Made by a program: the position numbers and the translations under genes. From contig NZ_JFHC01000020.1 of NCBI RefSeq assembly GCF_000698595.1, positions 46,070 to 110,069 of the forward strand: a DNA stretch of 64,000 nt, written 5' to 3'. This document shows, piece by piece, positions 63,931-64,000 of the stretch; within the stretch, counting starts at the first letter, position 1; every line of letters begins with the position of its first letter. A model generated the notes under the pieces. That model was not told the origin of the DNA and did no database searches. It saw nothing but the letters and a program-made list of their open reading frames with translations. The stretch comes from Caballeronia glathei. GTDB taxonomy: Bacteria > Pseudomonadota > Gammaproteobacteria > Burkholderiales > Burkholderiaceae.

Positions 63931-64000
63931 GTGCATGCGCATTATGCGGAGCCTGTGTGACTGCAATGTGAAGGGGATTTCGCTGGCGCTCGGGGTTGTG

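Overview
The window is about 64 kb of GC-rich, gene-dense bacterial DNA with strong codon-position bias, which produces long antisense open frames that are not genes. It looks like a Burkholderiaceae genome, most likely Caballeronia, Paraburkholderia or Burkholderia. The reasons are three small exported proteins that fit the DUF4148 family, a tricarballylate tcuRABC set, many LysR/AraC/MarR/IclR/TetR/LacI regulators each beside a catabolic gene, and an isolated CspA. I see no rRNA, tRNA, CRISPR array, insertion sequence or phage block. The mix of transport, catabolism and regulation without core housekeeping genes suggests a secondary replicon or an accessory chromosomal region. That placement is inference.

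Layout. 1-4.9 kb: a molybdenum hydroxylase (CoxL-like large subunit plus a cut-off FAD subunit), an amidohydrolase/deacetylase and a divergent MarR regulator. 4.9-12.1 kb: LysR plus aldehyde dehydrogenase, a squalene/phytoene synthase-type enzyme, a broken pirin gene, a GNAT acetyltransferase, a DUF4148 protein, an exonuclease/GIY-YIG fusion nuclease and an RND-efflux remnant. 12.6-20.8 kb: CspA, an FAH-family sugar-acid dehydratase-like enzyme with a divergent IclR regulator, a DapA-like aldolase, a glutaredoxin, a lipoamide dehydrogenase-like flavoprotein, AraC and small membrane or exported proteins. 21.0-25.1 kb: a Tat-exported periplasmic molybdenum hydroxylase operon (2Fe-2S subunit, molybdopterin subunit, tri-haem cytochrome c). 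25.1-28.5 kb: LysR/TSUP exporter and small exported proteins. 28.6-36.1 kb: two PLP enzymes, a YheO-type regulator and a polyamine-type ABC importer. 36.2-38.4 kb: TetR plus a berberine-bridge-type flavin oxidase. 38.5-46.6 kb: LysR, a GsiABCD/Dpp-type importer and gamma-glutamyltransferase, best read as glutathione or gamma-glutamyl peptide use. 46.6-51.0 kb: glycosyltransferase plus cytochrome b561, then a diguanylate cyclase and a DUF4410 protein. 51.0-56.1 kb: tcuRABC for tricarballylate. 56.1-58.1 kb: NmrA-like reductase and divergent AraC. 58.1-63.9 kb: a six-gene operon of LacI repressor, binding protein, two permeases, ATPase and metallophosphoesterase.

The common theme is scavenging of small organic molecules (aldehydes, sugar acids, peptides, polyamine-like amines, tricarboxylates, phosphodiesters), each module under a local regulator. 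Several regulatory gaps contain clear inverted repeats that are good operator candidates. The least understood modules, and the best places to look for something new, are the amine importer with two aminotransferases (28.6-36.1 kb), the LacI/ABC/phosphoesterase operon (58.1-63.9 kb) and the Mo-hydroxylase/amidohydrolase cluster at the left edge.
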